This document shows, piece after piece, positions 11,839-23,748 of a stretch of DNA of 64,000 nucleotides. A program made the translations under genes and the position numbers. The stretch lies in contig JAHLKG010000031.1 in assembly GCA_025526995.1 (NCBI GenBank), forward strand, positions 124,001-188,000, written 5' to 3'. Position 1 is the stretch's first letter. Every line of letters begins with the position of its first letter. Source of the stretch: Powellomyces hirtus (taxonomy: Eukaryota > Chytridiomycota > Chytridiomycetes > Spizellomycetales > Powellomycetaceae). The notes beneath the pieces were generated by a model, which was given only the letters and a program-made list of their open reading frames with translations, was not told the DNA's origin and made no database searches.

Positions 11839-13071
11839 CTACCAATGGGACTGTGCGTCCCGTGGTGTTTGTTCTGTTTCGTATTCGACTTCCACGCGAG
11901 CGCCTGAAGGGAAAAAATGGGCGATGAGCTTCGCGTCCGATAGGGCGAGTTTAAGGAAGTATGAAAACTTACGTCTCTTGTCCTTCTTGGCCGCCGCCTT
12001 GGCCAGCATCTGTATTTTCCGCGCTTGTGCCTGGTTCACATCCTCATCGCTTTCCTCTGAGGACTCCGAGTCTCCGCTCGCAAACTCTGCCGCGTCTTCC
12101 ACATCCATTACGTCCTCATCCTCATCGTCACTGACATCGCTGACAAACTCTCTCTCAAAGCCATCCTCATCTTCCTCCTCCATTTCCATCTCCTCATCCT
12201 CCTCCATGTCCTCATCCTCATCCTCAATCTCATCCACATCCAATTCACCCTGATCCGCCAACCGGTCCAGCGCACCCACAAACGCGCTCTGCTTTTCATT
12301 CACGATCGCGTCGGTGCCGTACACGCCCTTCTTGAGTCGTTCCAGCAGTTCTTTTTCAATGTTTTGATCCAATCGCGCCGCAGCTTCCGCTTTCGCTTCC
12401 CGTCGCGCTTCTCGGCGCTCAATCTTCTTCTTCACCCCAATCAGCTGGGGACGCGGCTTGAGCTGGAGTTTACGCATTCGGATGAGATATTGTGTTTGTT
12501 TCGTCATGCGTTGCTTGCATTTGTGGATGCTGAATTCCGGCCAGTATATCAGCTCCTTGTCAATCTACAAAACACCACACAATACAAAAAAGTCAGCATT
12601 TGCCTCCCTTTTCCTAGCCAAACCCCTTTTTTTTCTCTCTCCTTTTTTCTCTTTCTTACCTGCTCCAGCGCCTGCGCATAATTTCTCGACAACCTCACCC
12701 GTTCCCACATTTTCGCGGGCGTGTGGGCGCGCTCGATCGTCTTCATATACAGATACAGTTTGCCCTCATGTTCACGCACTGTCGCATAGCGCGAATTGGC
12801 CAGCGGACACGACTGCTTGTTGCAGAGACCCGTTACGTTGTATTCGTTGCGGCAGAAATTTTGGGTGGTTGTTCTAAAGAGAATGCGTAGAAAGGGAAAG
12901 GAGATCAGTCACTGCGTGATTTCATTCCTTAAAGAGGTTTCTTGTCGCAAGACGTGATCATGAAGATCCGCTATGGGAAACCTCCCCCCTTTTTGTTAAA
13001 GATACGTACTTGACTTTGTACGAACAAAAGTTATGAGCAATCGTCTTCCATATTACTTCGTCGCACTGCAT
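11839..13071 (-). CDS. MAK16: MAK16, 60S ribosome assembly factor
   Basis: Nucleolar protein needed for 27S pre-rRNA processing and 60S subunit assembly; it acts with RPF1 and NSA1. Four exons: 13010..13071, 12660..12873, 11973..12564, 11839..11903, total 310 residues. Conserved signatures lie in order: MQCDEVIW, then [15 protein letters not shown] with its cysteines, [13 protein letters not shown] [41 protein letters not shown], and a long acidic Glu/Asp region (about residues 190-260) before the basic [14 protein letters not shown] tail. This matches yeast MAK16 almost motif by motif. All junctions are GT-AG and in phase. It is divergent from Sld3 with 384 bp between the starts. Confidence 0.95.
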
Positions 13072-13455
13072 TGTGGCTGTCTATGGATGGTGGGTAAAGC
13101 GCTAAGGTAACGTCTGTGAGAGCGAGAGTAGCGGGCGAGGGAGTTGGAGCAAAGTGCCGAAATGGTTTAGGTCGGTTCGCAAAGTTTCTTCCCGTATAAT
13201 AGGACAATGGCAAAATGACAAGAAGACCTTCCCCACAAAAAAAAAACAAAAGCAAAGCAAACGCAGCAGCGAAACTTCTGGTTGAGAAAGGCACGTGAGT
13301 CTATATCTAGTAACATAGGCCAATGCGATAAAGTGAACGCGTTTCGTTGCTTTGGCTAGTTGGACATGCCCGAATTCCTAATTCCCAATGCACAGGGCTG
13401 AACACCGCTTTGGAGCATTACCCTGCAATACGCACTAGGCACTGCTCAAAGAAGG
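13072..13455. promoter_or_regulatory. Divergent promoter of MAK16 and Sld3
   Basis: A 384-bp AT-moderate interval lies between two start codons on opposite strands. It contains an A9 run near 13240 and CACGTG near 13292. No TATA box stands out. Confidence 0.45.
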
Positions 13456-16400
13456 ATGAAGGACACCACACTTCCCAACTGTCCGCCAACCTCTCGCTCC
13501 TTCTCGACAGTGAGCTCTTGTGATGGTGGCCGGATAGAAGTCGAGGCCGAGCTGCTGGTAGACTCCGCCGTGGACCTGCTCGCTGCTAGCTCTGAAGAGC
13601 CGCCCAGCGACATGGCCCAACAAGAATATGAATTCAGCTGGCTGAGCGAGGGGACGGCTGAGAACGCAACCTGCCATGACCACGGGGATGGGAATGACGC
13701 GCAAACACTTCCGGATGTGGCGTGTGAACGGTGGGATACTGATATCAAAGGTGATGCCAGTCAGGCAAGAACGGATCGTCAGGAGGCTTCCTTGCCATCG
13801 CCAAAGTTTACTTCCCCGAGGGAGATCAACGGGACGCCAAGGAAGAGCCGGTCACAGACTTCCATGGCCTTGCCAAAGCTTTTTTCTCCCATGAAACTCC
13901 TTCTGACACCAAGGAAAAACCGGCAGAACACTTGCATGCCATCACCAAAGTTCTTTTCTCCCGTGAAGCTCACCATGACACCGATAAAAAACAGAGAGAC
14001 GTCAGACCCGACTGTGCCGTACCAGTCCATCGCGGATATAGGAGCGGCGATCAGACAGCAATATGTGGCGGCTCTGTACGACGAGAACTTTGATATCGTG
14101 TCGTTTGTGGACAACACGGTCCCTCAAATCTGGGAAGGCGTAGACTCCCTCGCCATCGGTCTCGGCGGGGCACCGTCGCCTAGCCGCCGAAGGTTCAAGG
14201 CGGCACAAGCCAGTCTAACCGAAAACTTCCTCGAGTCGATCCGTGACAGCACTCTCTTGTCAATAGCTACAATCCAACAAAAGTATCGGGCAATCCCAGA
14301 TTTTCTGGCCACCTCCGATACAGAAGCGACAAGGAAAGACTCTGACCTGTTACGCGATTCGCTTGAGACAGCTACGCTTCAGAGTTGGTGGCGCCAGAGA
14401 GTTGACAAGATGACGGCAGCTGAGATTGGCAAAGAAACACGCGTCTTGAAACAAGAGTGCTTGAGGTTGAAGACACTAGAGTAAGTTGAGATTCGGTTAG
14501 ACCAATCTAACCCAGTCTCAAAGTCATTTGGTATTCTGACACACCATCGTGTCCTTCAGAGGCAAGCTTCAGCTGGTCCTGCTCCTGGAATGTCTGCGAG
14601 TGCACACGGAACTGGAAGCCCCCTTGCCCGATTTATCAGCATGGTTTGCTAAGGCCGAACCCATTGCCAAGCCGACAATAGTTTCCAAACGCAAGCGGCG
14701 TTCGACAGCGGCCACCGTCATAGACGATAACGTCTTCAAACCGCCAAAGAAACGCAAAGGGGACTCAAAGGCGCTTCCAGCAGCTCCGACCATCACGGAC
14801 GAACCGCTGTCACTTGACGATGCCAAACGAACAAAAGTAGATCGGAAAGGCCTGTTTGTGCGTGCAGTGGAGGATCTCATGGATTCCATCTGCATGTGGA
14901 CGGTTGCGTCGTGCCCAGAAGAGTCTGATGACCCTGTGTTGCTCACGACTTTTGTTGAGCCTGTGGTTATGAAATAGTAAGTGAAGATAACGTCTCGGGA
15001 TGCAGCAACGCCCATATGGTGTTCCGGCAATTGACTCCTCACTACTCCTTATAGCTACAATTCGTTTCTTCCCGATTTGGTCCAATCATTGTTTGTCAAA
15101 GTGGGAGGTAACCCAGCTACCCAACCACCATGCCCGCCGTCCCCATTCTTCAAGAAACACCACAGAGCAGCAGCATCTAGCAAACAGAGGGGCAGTGGAA
15201 TGGCTGGCGCCAAGAGGCGAAATGAGTCTTCTCGCAAAGCGTCTGACAAGGCCAAATGCAAGCCGCCCAAGGCCACCGAAACGTCGGCAGCGCCGCGTAA
15301 AGTAACCGGGTCACTCCAACATCTCATGAACCGTCAGATCTACCTACCGAGAACCAAGAGCAAAGACGGTAAAGGGAAAGGAATCGGCGACTCATTATCC
15401 AAAGACTTGAGACTGAAACGATCTGCATCATCAATCTCCAATTCAGCCCATCGCCAAAGCTCGTCTCAAAGTTCAAGTCAAGGCGTCAGCCAACGCTCAA
15501 GCCAAAGCATGAGCCAGAGCATCAAGACCTACAGCAATTCCAACAACCCATTCAAAAACCACAACAGTCACTCCACATCGGACGCATCCAAAGGTCCCCT
15601 CCGTGCCAAATCAATGTCGGCCATTGACGATGACAACCCATTCTTGGACGGCCCCAAAGGAGAGAACAGCAAGTTCAGCAGTGGTAGCCAAGACTTTGCC
15701 TTGCTCAGACGTACCACTGCTACGATGTTTTCGACATTCGACAGGACCACCACCACTGCTGCAAAGGAGGAAGCCAACCTTTTTGCGAGATCTGCCGCGT
15801 CAAAGAATGCCCCGCCTTCAGCACCGCTTGCAAAACAAGCTCCACGCAGGAATCGGACACCACTCGTTTCTTCGCACGATGGTTCGCCTTCCCGAAGACT
15901 CCAAAAGGAATCGCAGCGGCGGGGATCCACCAACATGTTCACAGATGCCGATGGACGCCCGGGATACCAGACATGCCCGCCCCTCCTCACGGCGGCCGGG
16001 TCTTCACTCCAACTCATCGATCCGATCACCCTCACACCGACAAAATTACGCCAAAACAAACCCCACTCTGCCACAACCCCACGCGGAAAGACTCGAACAG
16101 CATCATTAACAACGCCCAGGAAATCGCTCCCCAAACCCGTCTTTCCGCCCCCACGAGCGCCCGGATCGCCCGGATCCCCAAGCGTGATCAGCCCGCACCA
16201 CAAGATCAGGCGCCGAACTACCAACAACCATAATATCATCACCCATAGTCCGCGCCAATCGCCATTCAGACCCCCGCCCGTGCCCGGAACCCCGAGCAAG
16301 AAAACCTCAAGGACCACCGTCGTGGCCGCCACGCCCCAAAAGCAAGTACGACCTGAAAGGGGTCTTTCCAGCAGCAGGCGAGGTGAAGGTGGAAATACCC

Positions 16401-16492
16401 CGGGGACACCCGTGGCGACCCCGGGCTCGTGCCAACGGTTCCAGAATATGTTGATGTTGGATGGGCTTATGGACGATGCCTGGAACCATTGA
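13456..16492 (+). CDS. SLD3: DNA replication initiation regulator Sld3 (Treslin-type)
   Basis: Sld3 brings Cdc45 to the MCM helicase and, once phosphorylated by CDK, binds Dpb11 to fire origins. Three exons: 13456..14480, 14560..14976, 15055..16492, total 959 residues. The conserved Sld3 core spans about residues 180-530: KLQLVLLLECLRVHTELE (the helix motif joined by intron 1), AVEDLMDSICMW, LLTTFVEPVVMK, and YYNSFLPDLVQSLF joined by intron 2. The C-terminal 450 residues are disordered, Ser/Pro/Lys-rich, with many SP/TP sites. The N-terminus carries three tandem copies of a K-[FL]-FSP-x-K-L-x-x-TP-x-KNR unit (residues about 114-181). The family call rests on the core pattern, which is typical of fungal Sld3 (PF08639 in my memory); orthology is likely but not searched. 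Confidence 0.8.
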
Positions 16493-16689
16493 CAATGCCG
16501 ATTAGACATTATAGATAGCCGTCCCGTCATTTGTAACAAGAAAACAAAACGAAGTGATTCCGTTCTGAGCATGCACATGTACAATCACCAGAGGACGGGC
16601 CAAGCATGGACTCGGATCTCCCTTGCCTCCCCTGCATGCTCCAAACAAAAAGCAAGAGCAAAACCACCTCAAGTAGTAAAATATATGAA

Positions 16690-16718
16690 TGACTATGACT
16701 ATGACTATGACTATGACC
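16690..16718. repeat. GACTAT hexamer repeat
   Basis: About 4.5 perfect copies of GACTAT in the 3' intergenic gap between Sld3 and POP5. Confidence 0.9.
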
Positions 16719-16751
16719 TCGCAGTCTCATATCCCCCAATGCCAATGACAT

Positions 16752-17342
16752 CTACATAGGTAGGTGCAGGTCTCTTTGTCCGCCCTTCCCGGATGCATCG
16801 ACGGCTTCGATTTCTGTCCGAGCCTTTTCCAACAGCAGGTCCGTTTGGGATGCTTAAGGGCAGAGAAAAAAAGTACAATATTTGTGTCAGTGAGCCAAAC
16901 CACCTTCTTCCATTACCGCCAAAGCCACTTATCACACACCTGTGATAACTCCGGTCGTCTCCAACTCGTTCAATAGCTTCTTGTCCAATTCCATTGTTTC
17001 CTGCTGTACACTCTTGATTGTGCCGCCCACATGCACGACCCTAAACAAAACATTCCTTCCTCTCAAAGTTGTCACAAACGTCAGAGCGGCCCAGACCATT
17101 TGGTAGTGGTCGCGGGAACATCGAATGATCCCTGTGGAGGTGTAAGGAGAAAAGTACTTGACACCTGTGGATGTTGCTGCGATGCCGGCTCCGAAATCGC
17201 CAAAGTTGAGCAGGATGGACTCTTTGAGGACAGATGAAATGTGGCCGCCGTGGAGGGTGGTGTCGATTGGTGGAGGAGCGCAGTTTGGGATACCTTCGTA
17301 GTGGATGTGGAAGAGGAGAAAGCGGTTCTTGAAGCGGACCAT
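16752..17342 (-). CDS. POP5: RNase P/MRP subunit POP5
   Basis: Protein subunit of RNase P and RNase MRP, acting in tRNA 5' maturation and pre-rRNA cleavage. Two exons: 16940..17342 and 16752..16852, total 167 residues. The signature is clear: MVRFKNRFLLFHI at the start (human MVRFKHRYLL), FGDFGAG, VKYFSPYTSTGIIRCSRDHYQMVWAALTFV split by normal spacing, and VVHVGGTIKSVQQ. The C-terminal exon adds LLLEKARTEIEAV, an amphipathic helix. Its acceptor is CTTAAG rather than the usual TAG/CAG. Without that splice the frame stops soon after ITGV, so the family core is unaffected either way. The gene is divergent from the FHA gene (261 bp between starts). Confidence 0.93.
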
Positions 17343-17603
17343 ATTGAGTCCGTCGGCAGGAGATTCTATCTGCTATCTGCTTGCCTGTTTATCTGTTCCC
17401 CTCTCTGTATCTTTCTCTGATGAAACTACTAGTAGACGAGACAATGTCCAGTCGCATGTCGTTAAACAGACGAAAAAAGAAAGAAAGGCTTCAGAACCGT
17501 TTTCCGCGTCTTTCACGCGTGCGAAAAACTACTGTATTAGACTGTTCACACAGCTTTTTCATGACGCGGGTCTGCACTCGCAGCCATACACGATCTGACT
17601 CCA

Positions 17604-20600
17604 ATGTCAGCAGAACGGGTCATAGCTCATCTACTGGGCTATCAAGCCGATGGGCGCACCCTTGGGTGGTATGTCAATGTCCACGTTTCCGTGCATTTTT
17701 GTCGGCCGTCATTCTAACTGTTACGACACCCTAGCACCCGCGATATTTTGGAAACCGAACCATGTGTGACAATTGGAAGGTAGTGTAGTTTAACACTTGT
17801 TCCAGGACAAGTATAGTTTGGGACTAACGCGCGAAGTGTCCGTCAAGGGCAAAGGAATGCTCCGTCCGGTGCATGCTGCCCACGTTTGCTTTGCAACACG
17901 TGAAACTTACTCTACAGACCCAGTTGCAAAAAGTGAGAGCAACACTGGGGTCTTGGACTGTTTTTCGAGAGACCGATATCTAATCATTCTATATATCACT
18001 CTTCTCTAGTGTGCCGTGACATGTTTCGATCCCATCAACGGCGCCTTCCTCAACACCACCAAGCTCCCTCTTGGCGAAGAAACATCCATGGGTATAGCAG
18101 ATTCTCTGTGGATCAACGGACGCCGCTTTGCGGTAGCCTGGGCTGCGGCGACAAATTCCGACAGCGATTGGGGGTGGGTGAAGCGCCCAACCCATAGCCG
18201 CTGTTCCAGTGATTCGAATGAATCGGTAGTGTCGGCAGACGATAATGCCGACGAGGTCCCAGAGTTGGGAGACGATGCAACTGTGATGGTTCCAGAATTG
18301 GTGGGCCGTGCAGATGCTCACCGCAACGATGAGGAACCAATGCTGCAAGAATGTTCGATCGAGATCTCCAATTGTGCCATGCAGATAGGGTCCACAAATG
18401 ATGGGCCGACCATTAACGTTGCTGACGCTCGGGCAATAGAGGCGGGTGAGCAGATGGAGCTTCAAGATACAACAACTACAACGGCAGCCTCTCTCCCATA
18501 CAATGAACACGTTACGCAGCTAGATGATGGTATATCTGCTGCCCACGTGGTAGAAAGCCAGGCAGTCCTCGAACATCGACAGTCGTTTAGCCGCAGCCCT
18601 TCGCCATGTGAAAAAGAGTCCTCCCCGACCAGCACCGGAGAGGCGCCGGCGTCTGATTTTGTGGATCGACCTGTCACACCCGGTGCAGACGTGGAATTAG
18701 CCGGGGAGGTCAGAAATGCCGATCCGAGCTTATCTCCACACCAGAGCTTGTCTCCCATGACTGGCTGTGTGGACTGCGGGAATGAAGATGTTGCAACAGC
18801 GATTGAGCAGGCGACTGAGCCTACAATCGAGATTTCCGCCGATTTTGAGTCATTGGAGATGCCCGCGGAAGACAGCCATGATGAGAGCAAGCTTGTGCCG
18901 TCAACGATCAAACTCGGCGCAATGAGTGAGACTGAAAGGTCCGAGAACTCTGCAGCTACTGAATCAGTGGATTCGCTTGTCAAGAAGACCTTCGATGACT
19001 GCGTCAATGCACCTGTCGCTATCGGCTCTGAAGAGATGACCGAAGAAAAGAATGCGATGGATCCGGCATACTGTGGGTTGGTGAAATCGCCTGTCACAGA
19101 GCGTTCTGATGACCCAGTCAGTACGCCAACCGAGGTGGACATTGAACAGCATGATGAAGGAACACAAAGTACAGATCTGGCATCCTGTGAGACCGTGGAG
19201 GTGCCGGTTGAAGACGCCTCAGACGATGGCGCCAGTACACCAGCCAAACTCCAAAAGGAGCAGCAGCCTGAACCTCTCCCCTATCCTGAGCCGGTGGGGT
19301 CGCCCAGAGGACTCGAGGTCGAGAGTAATCAGCAGGTGGAACTCGAGCAGCATGAAAGCCTCTCTTGTCCCGCACCCATGGAATTGCCACTTGGCAAAAC
19401 TCTTGAAGACTCTACGGATATGGAAAGACCCGCAGACATGGAGACTGAGCTGCAGAGCGAAGCGGACAAGGTCCAGGTTCTCGCCTCTCCTGGATTGATC
19501 GCGTCTCCCGTTCAAACGGGTGAAATGGGTCAGACCAGCGCCTACGCTCCGATTATGACCGAGGACAAGACAGATGAATCGGTGCTGTCGCCACTCAAAG
19601 AGGCAGTCCCCGATGAACACATGACCGCAGACCCTGCGATCGTGCGGAACGAGCGCGAGAGTGGCGAGAATACCGTGTCCGTGCGCCAGGAGATCGATTT
19701 ATCCGCTGCCGTGAACCGCGATAGGACCTCTGGTGCATATGTCGTGATCATGAGTGAGCAGGAAAGCGGACAGCCGATCGATGTTCCCGCTTCCTGTGAC
19801 AGAGTAGATTTGCCCTTGGAAGGAATTCACGAGGGCCTGATGACCTCAGACTCAGATACTCCCCAGACTCAGCGGGGTGAACGTGACTCCAGCACGAGTG
19901 TCACAAATCACGAGTCAACCGCATCACCCGCAAGAAAGAACCACACCAGCCCGAAGATTGCAACTACTCCACTTATCAATCAGCGACCAGGGGCAACACC
20001 CAACAAGACGCCCAGAACGGCCATTTTCGCAGACTCACCCGCGACCACCCCGCGACGCACGAAACCGCGCCAATCGATCGTCATTGAGCTCACGACGCGG
20101 TCCTCACCGTCTCCACTTCCTAAACCCAATTTGGCACGGGAATTTACACCCGTGCCGAAGGCAGCTGACACCGCCTCTTCACCGTTACAGCGCGGTTCGT
20201 CTCTTGCAGGTATGGTTGATGCTACCGATGGCATTGATGGCCTTGAGAGCTTGCGCCAGAAAGAGCCGCCTAGCCCCTTGGGTGGAGGCAGCACGCCGTC
20301 AAGGGGCAAGGATAACAACATACGAGAGTCTGCTGGTCCTGAGCGCGAAGACGCAACCCCAAAGCGGACCACACGTGCCGCACGCACAACTCGAGTCCAG
20401 CTCACAACTTTCTCAGAACAGCCTGCCCTTGCATCCCCTGCGGCGAAATCCCTGATCGGGCGCAAGCGCGGCCGACCACCCACCACCAAACTCGATCCTG
20501 CAGCCGAGCCAGTGCTTTCACCTGAACCAATCGCAGACGTGGCGGAATCTAAATCTGAACCACCCGCCAACGAAGAAGGAACGACACCGCACACAGAACC

Positions 20601-23600
20601 GCCTCCAAAACGCGCCACTCGGGCCCGCGCCGCAGCTAATGCAGAGAAAGGGGAAGAACGAGTACCGGCCCACTCGAAAAAGGCCGCCCCGTCTGCGGTG
20701 GGTGTGAGCCACGCAGCAACGGAGGGAACGGTTGGGAAGAAGACGCGGAGACCGGGGCGGGCAGTGCGCGTAGATCAACACGCGGATGAATTAAGTACTG
20801 CGAATTCACCTCCGGATGGCAGAGAAGCGGATGCAGAACCAACAATCTCCCTTGCAATGGCCGACGAACCGATTGAACATGCGGACCCTTCAGTTTCGCC
20901 ACCGAGCTCGAAATCTCTTTCCGCCTACGCGCCCGCTGAAACACAACCCACACCGGCACCATCAACACCGAAACGCATTAAGGGACCCGTACCAGACGAC
21001 CCGGACGAGACGGACGTGCCGCCCGCGAAGCGCGTCACCCGGGCAAACGCTGCAGCAGAACACGGGAGGGTGGAGACTGAGATCCCGGGCGCGAACATTC
21101 CAGCGGCCGCGACGAGGAATTCGCGAGGCAGCAAAAGTAACCCTGGGAAGCGCAAAACACGGGCACGCGCTGCGGCGGAACCGGAGGAAGAGACATGTGC
21201 GATTCTGGAGTGTGAGGTACAGGGCGACGAGGTGGTAGACACCAAGGCGACATCCCCAACTAAGCGGGTCACGCGTGCCCGTCGTCCAGTAGCAGAGAAG
21301 GAGAAAGTGAAGCGCGTCGCGCCTGTTTTTGATGCACCGGCGCATTCGGAGCCCGATAATGGAGCAATCATGGAAACAATGGATAGTGATCAAGTGGACG
21401 ACAGCGCAAAGCCAGAGAAGCGCGTAACTCGAGACCGTGCTGCGGCGAAAGCCGCGAAAATTGACCAACACCCACCTGTACCCGACTTACCTCTCGGTAT
21501 TGAACTGGTGAATGGTTCGACACAATCTGCCGGTGACAAAACCGTCAGCGCACCGCCTGCGAAGCGCGCCACACGCAGTAAACGCGCCACCACGCTACCT
21601 GAACAGGCGGAACATGACCCGGTGGTTATTCCGGAACCGTCCTCACCACGCACCGAGGGCGGAGAAGGCGCTGATATACGGGACAAGAACGGTGTGGAGG
21701 AGGAGGAATCCACTAAGCGCACCACCCGGGCCCGCGCCGCTAAACCGGACGTCCAACCGCCCCCGCCTACCCGCAAGCGCGCCCCGACGAAACCCAAGAA
21801 ACAGACCTCGACTGATCCTGGGTGCGATCCGACCCACGATATCTCTGCGATGGCAGAAAGTACTTCAACACTACCGGTGGCGGGGGAGAACGCGCAGGAA
21901 GCGGGGAACGCGGCAGGGTCGCTAGAGATGGTGGATTTGCCTCCGGCGCTGTCGGAACCAGCCCAGTCCGGACCCCGGGAAACAGCGACTGCAACTCTAC
22001 CCGCGGTAGGACGCAAGCGCGGCCGACCGGCAAAAACAGCACCGTTGGCAGAGCAGGGGTCTGTACTTCCACCCTCACCTGCTCGGAATCCCGTAGAGAT
22101 GACTGCTCGACCAGAGGAGGAGCTTGCGGGGGATTCGGATGAACGACCCGCGAAACGCGTCACGCGGGCTCGGGTTCCGGCTCCGCCTTCTGTGCCGCGA
22201 ACTCGCGCGCGACGAACGGTCACGGCGGCTGCGGCAGATGAAATGGGCGAGGCTAAGGGGAAGAAGAAACCAGCCAGTGCGCGTCGCACCACCCGCGCGG
22301 GACGTGCGCAGCAAGAGGAGGATGAGACGCAGGATCATCTCCCATCTTTGCATCTTGGTGATGGTGAAACTGAAACAGCCCTCACGGTGGAGAAGGAGGA
22401 AGAGGAACTAGAAATGGACGGGGATGAGAAGATTGAACTAGTGGGCTTGCGTGCACCTGCAACTCCCGCACCTGGTCCTGGTCGTGCGTCGAGTGAGGAG
22501 GAGAAGGCCGGCGGGGATGCTGACGGTGTTGCGCCGGTGGCCAAACCGCGAAACACCCGGTCTCGAGCGGCTGTTGCCCCTGAGATTGAGGGAAAGATTG
22601 CAGATTCTCTACCCCTGTCAGACAGGGCAGATGATAAAGAAGCACAGGGTGATGAGTTGGAAAAAAAGGGGGGAGAGAAAACGGGTGTGACGAAAAAGCG
22701 AATCACCCTATCGCGAGCCGCTGCGCAAGTAGAGGGTCCGTCAGCGGGACCTGAATTGGAGGGTGAAGAGGTGAAAGCCGTTCACGAACCCAAGGCGCAG
22801 AAAACGCGAACCACTACCGGCGGTAGTGCTGCTAAACACGATCCCGCATCACCCGTATCTGACTCTGACCAGGAAACAACGGCTGTGAAGCATGCTTGTG
22901 ACGCAAGTAAGGGGGAGGAGGAGGCGGGTGCTGGCGAGGCGAAACTGAGGAGGAAACAGAGGACCCGCTCGCGCGCTACAGTTGCTGCGGACACGGATGC
23001 GGATTTGAAGGCGGTACTACCTGCAGAGGACGAGGATCGCGATGGGGAATTTGGGGCTGAGAATGAGACGAGTGTGAGTGTGGGGGTTGGGGATGAGGGT
23101 GGTGGGAAAGGAAAGATGCCGCGAACCATCCGCGCCCGTGCAGCTGCGACTGCGAAAGTGGACCGTCCGTCAGTTGCTTTGGCGGCGGATGTTGGGAAGG
23201 GGGGTGGAGAGGTGGGACATTTTGTGGGCAAGAAGGGGTCGGTGAAGCCGCGGACTGCTCGAAGCCGGACAACTACTGCTGCTAGTGCTGTGGTTCGGAA
23301 AGATGATTCCGCCACGGCAGCTGCTGCTTTGGAAGTTGAAACCGCCAAGGTAGAACAACATGGATCCCAGCCCCGCAAAACGCGAACCACCACTCGCGCT
23401 CGAGCAGTTGCTGATGTTGCTGCACCCGCAGCAAAAAACGAAAACCGACCCGACGGCAGCGACGGCAGCGATGACGAACCTCAACCGGACAACCACGATG
23501 GTGTTGTTGTTGAGCAGCCATCACCTAAACCCCGAACGACCCGCGCGCGAGCAACCGCAGCAGCAGCAGCCACGAAACCATTCCCGATGTCGGAATTCAC

Positions 23601-23748
23601 TGCGTCCCAACAACCCACCACCCGGAAGCGCGCGCGTCCACCCTCCCCTACCACCACGCACCCAACCGATCAGAAACGGATGGAAGTACCACCCACCACC
23701 CGCACCCGAGTCACAAGACGCCGGGTGGCGGCCCCGGCGGCGGAGTGA
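17604..23748 (+). CDS. Giant FHA-domain protein with basic TRARA repeats, Ki-67-like layout
   Basis: Four exons: 17604..17668, 17735..17779, 17848..17932, 18010..23748, total 1,977 residues. Residues about 20-115 form an FHA domain assembled from all four exons: EPCVTIGRAKECSV, LPTFALQHVKLTL, NGAFLNTTKL, and WINGRRFAVAW. The nearest layout I know is the Ki-67 FHA domain (GRGIECDIR, LPVVSKQHCKI). Residues 120-780 are acidic and Ser/Thr/Pro-rich. From about 840 to the end there are about 20 basic units of the form KR-x-TR-x-RAA, one per roughly 57 residues, plus two RKRGRP AT-hook-like motifs. The FHA Arg and His are kept but the usual Ser three residues before His is Ala (FALQH). The exon 2/3 junction uses an AAG acceptor. 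A nuclear, DNA- or chromosome-coating role is inference. Confidence 0.8.
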
